Of a DNA stretch of 6,991 nucleotides, positions 6,321-6,991 are shown piece after piece (the first letter of the stretch is position 1; each line of letters opens with the position of its first letter). Position numbers and translations under genes: made by a program. Below the pieces are notes generated by a model. It searched no databases. It worked only from the letters and a program-made list of their open reading frames with translations, and had not been told where the DNA came from. Source of the stretch: an uncultured Clostridia bacterium (GTDB lineage: Bacteria; Bacillota; Clostridia; Oscillospirales; Ruminococcaceae); contig CAMVBT010000132.1 of NCBI GenBank assembly GCA_947165805.1, positions 1-6,991 of the forward strand. The letters run 5' to 3'.

Positions 6321-6991
6321 ATGCCGATAAACATTCCGAGCAATCTTCCCGCGTTCAGCACGCTCATAAACGAAAATATCTTCGTTATGCCCGCGGAACG
6401 CGCCATAAAGCAGGATATAAGACCTATAAGAGCCGCTATCTTCAACCTGATGCCAAAGAAGATCGAGACCGAGACCCAGCTTCTCAGACTCATGAGCAAC
6501 AGCCCCCTGCAGGTCGATATCACCCTGCTCCATACCGAGACCCATACCTCCCGCCACACCGCCGCGGAACATCTGCATACATTCTACAAGACCTTCGACG
6601 AGATCAAGGATGAATACTTCGACGCGCTCATCATTACCGGCGCTCCCGTCGAAAAATATGAGTTCACCGACGTTTTCTACTGGGACGAGCTCTGCAAGAT
6701 CATGGAATGGACAAAGTCCCACGCTTACTCGACCATTCACCTATGCTGGGGAGCCTTCGCGGGGCTCTACTACCACTACGGCATAGAAAAACACACTCTC
6801 GACAAAAAGATGTTCGGCGTGTTCCCGCACAAGGTCCTCATCGAGAACCACCCGCTGTTCATGGGCTTCGACGATACGTTCTTCGTCCCCCACTCACGCC
6901 ATTCCGAGGTGCTGCGCGAGGATATCGAGGCCTGCCCCGACCTGCGGCTGCTGGCTTACTCCGACCTCGCAGGCGTCTATGCCTGCGCAGA
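6321..6991 (+). CDS. metA: Homoserine O-acyltransferase MetA, 3' end missing
   Basis: The first 223 codons are present and the frame is open at the window edge; the family is usually about 305 residues. MetA activates homoserine at its hydroxyl for methionine synthesis in the cytosol. Recognisable blocks are [20 protein letters not shown] (34-53), [13 protein letters not shown] (103-115), [15 protein letters not shown] (140-154) and FGVFPHKV (165-172), with PHSRHSEV (190-197) further on. Cys142 is the nucleophile, at the same number as in E. coli MetA; the partner His and Glu (235 and 237 in E. coli) lie beyond the window. Residue 111 is Glu, the residue reported to select acetyl-CoA over succinyl-CoA (Gly in E. 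coli), so the product is probably O-acetylhomoserine. AGGAGA (6308-6313) stands 7 nt before the ATG. It is divergent from the tepA operon, with no functional link apparent. Confidence 0.97.
   Translation, partial: MPINIPSNLPAFSTLINENIFVMPAERAIKQDIRPIRAAIFNLMPKKIETETQLLRLMSNSPLQVDITLLHTETHTSRHTAAEHLHTFYKTFDEIKDEYFDALIITGAPVEKYEFTDVFYWDELCKIMEWTKSHAYSTIHLCWGAFAGLYYHYGIEKHTLDKKMFGVFPHKVLIENHPLFMGFDDTFFVPHSRHSEVLREDIEACPDLRLLAYSDLAGVYACA

Overview
The window looks like chromosomal DNA of a low-to-mid GC Gram-positive bacterium, most likely an anaerobic Clostridia member (Oscillospiraceae/Ruminococcaceae-like). This is inferred from the gene order tepA - ylzJ - (uppP) - spoIIIE/ftsK, which matches the tepA-ylzJ-spoIIIE order of Bacillus subtilis, from Gram-positive-type Shine-Dalgarno sites before the genes, and from sigma-A-type promoters in AT-rich gaps. 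The species cannot be named from the sequence alone.

Layout. Positions 1-413 carry no convincing protein gene. They hold two near-identical 67/68-bp direct repeats (1-67 and 94-161), a run of hairpins including a good leftward intrinsic terminator (192-221), and two strong promoter-like signals that face away from each other and share one -10 element (253-305). The leftward promoter plus the terminator outline a candidate RNA of about 80 nt (192-270). Positions 414-6096 form one leftward operon of five tightly packed genes, in transcription order tepA (ClpP-like TepA), ylzJ, uppP (undecaprenyl-diphosphatase), ftsK/spoIIIE (DNA translocase) and a membrane-anchored ComEC-type metallo-beta-lactamase-fold protein. 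Junctions are a 4-nt stop/start overlap, 53 nt, 29 nt and 1 nt. A sigma-A-type promoter sits at 6169-6197. Divergent from the operon, metA (homoserine O-acyltransferase, probably acetyl-specific) starts at 6321 with its own promoter at 6237-6265 and runs off the right edge.

How the genes may work together. The operon mixes envelope and DNA-segregation functions: FtsK/SpoIIIE pumps chromosomal DNA through the closing septum, UppP recycles the lipid carrier for wall synthesis, and TepA is a ClpP-fold serine peptidase homologue linked in Bacillus to secretion and spore biology. The terminal MBL protein resembles the C-terminal domain of the DNA-uptake protein ComEC. No known defence or mobile system is visible. 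The least explained part is the non-coding 1-413 segment, where the findings concentrate.
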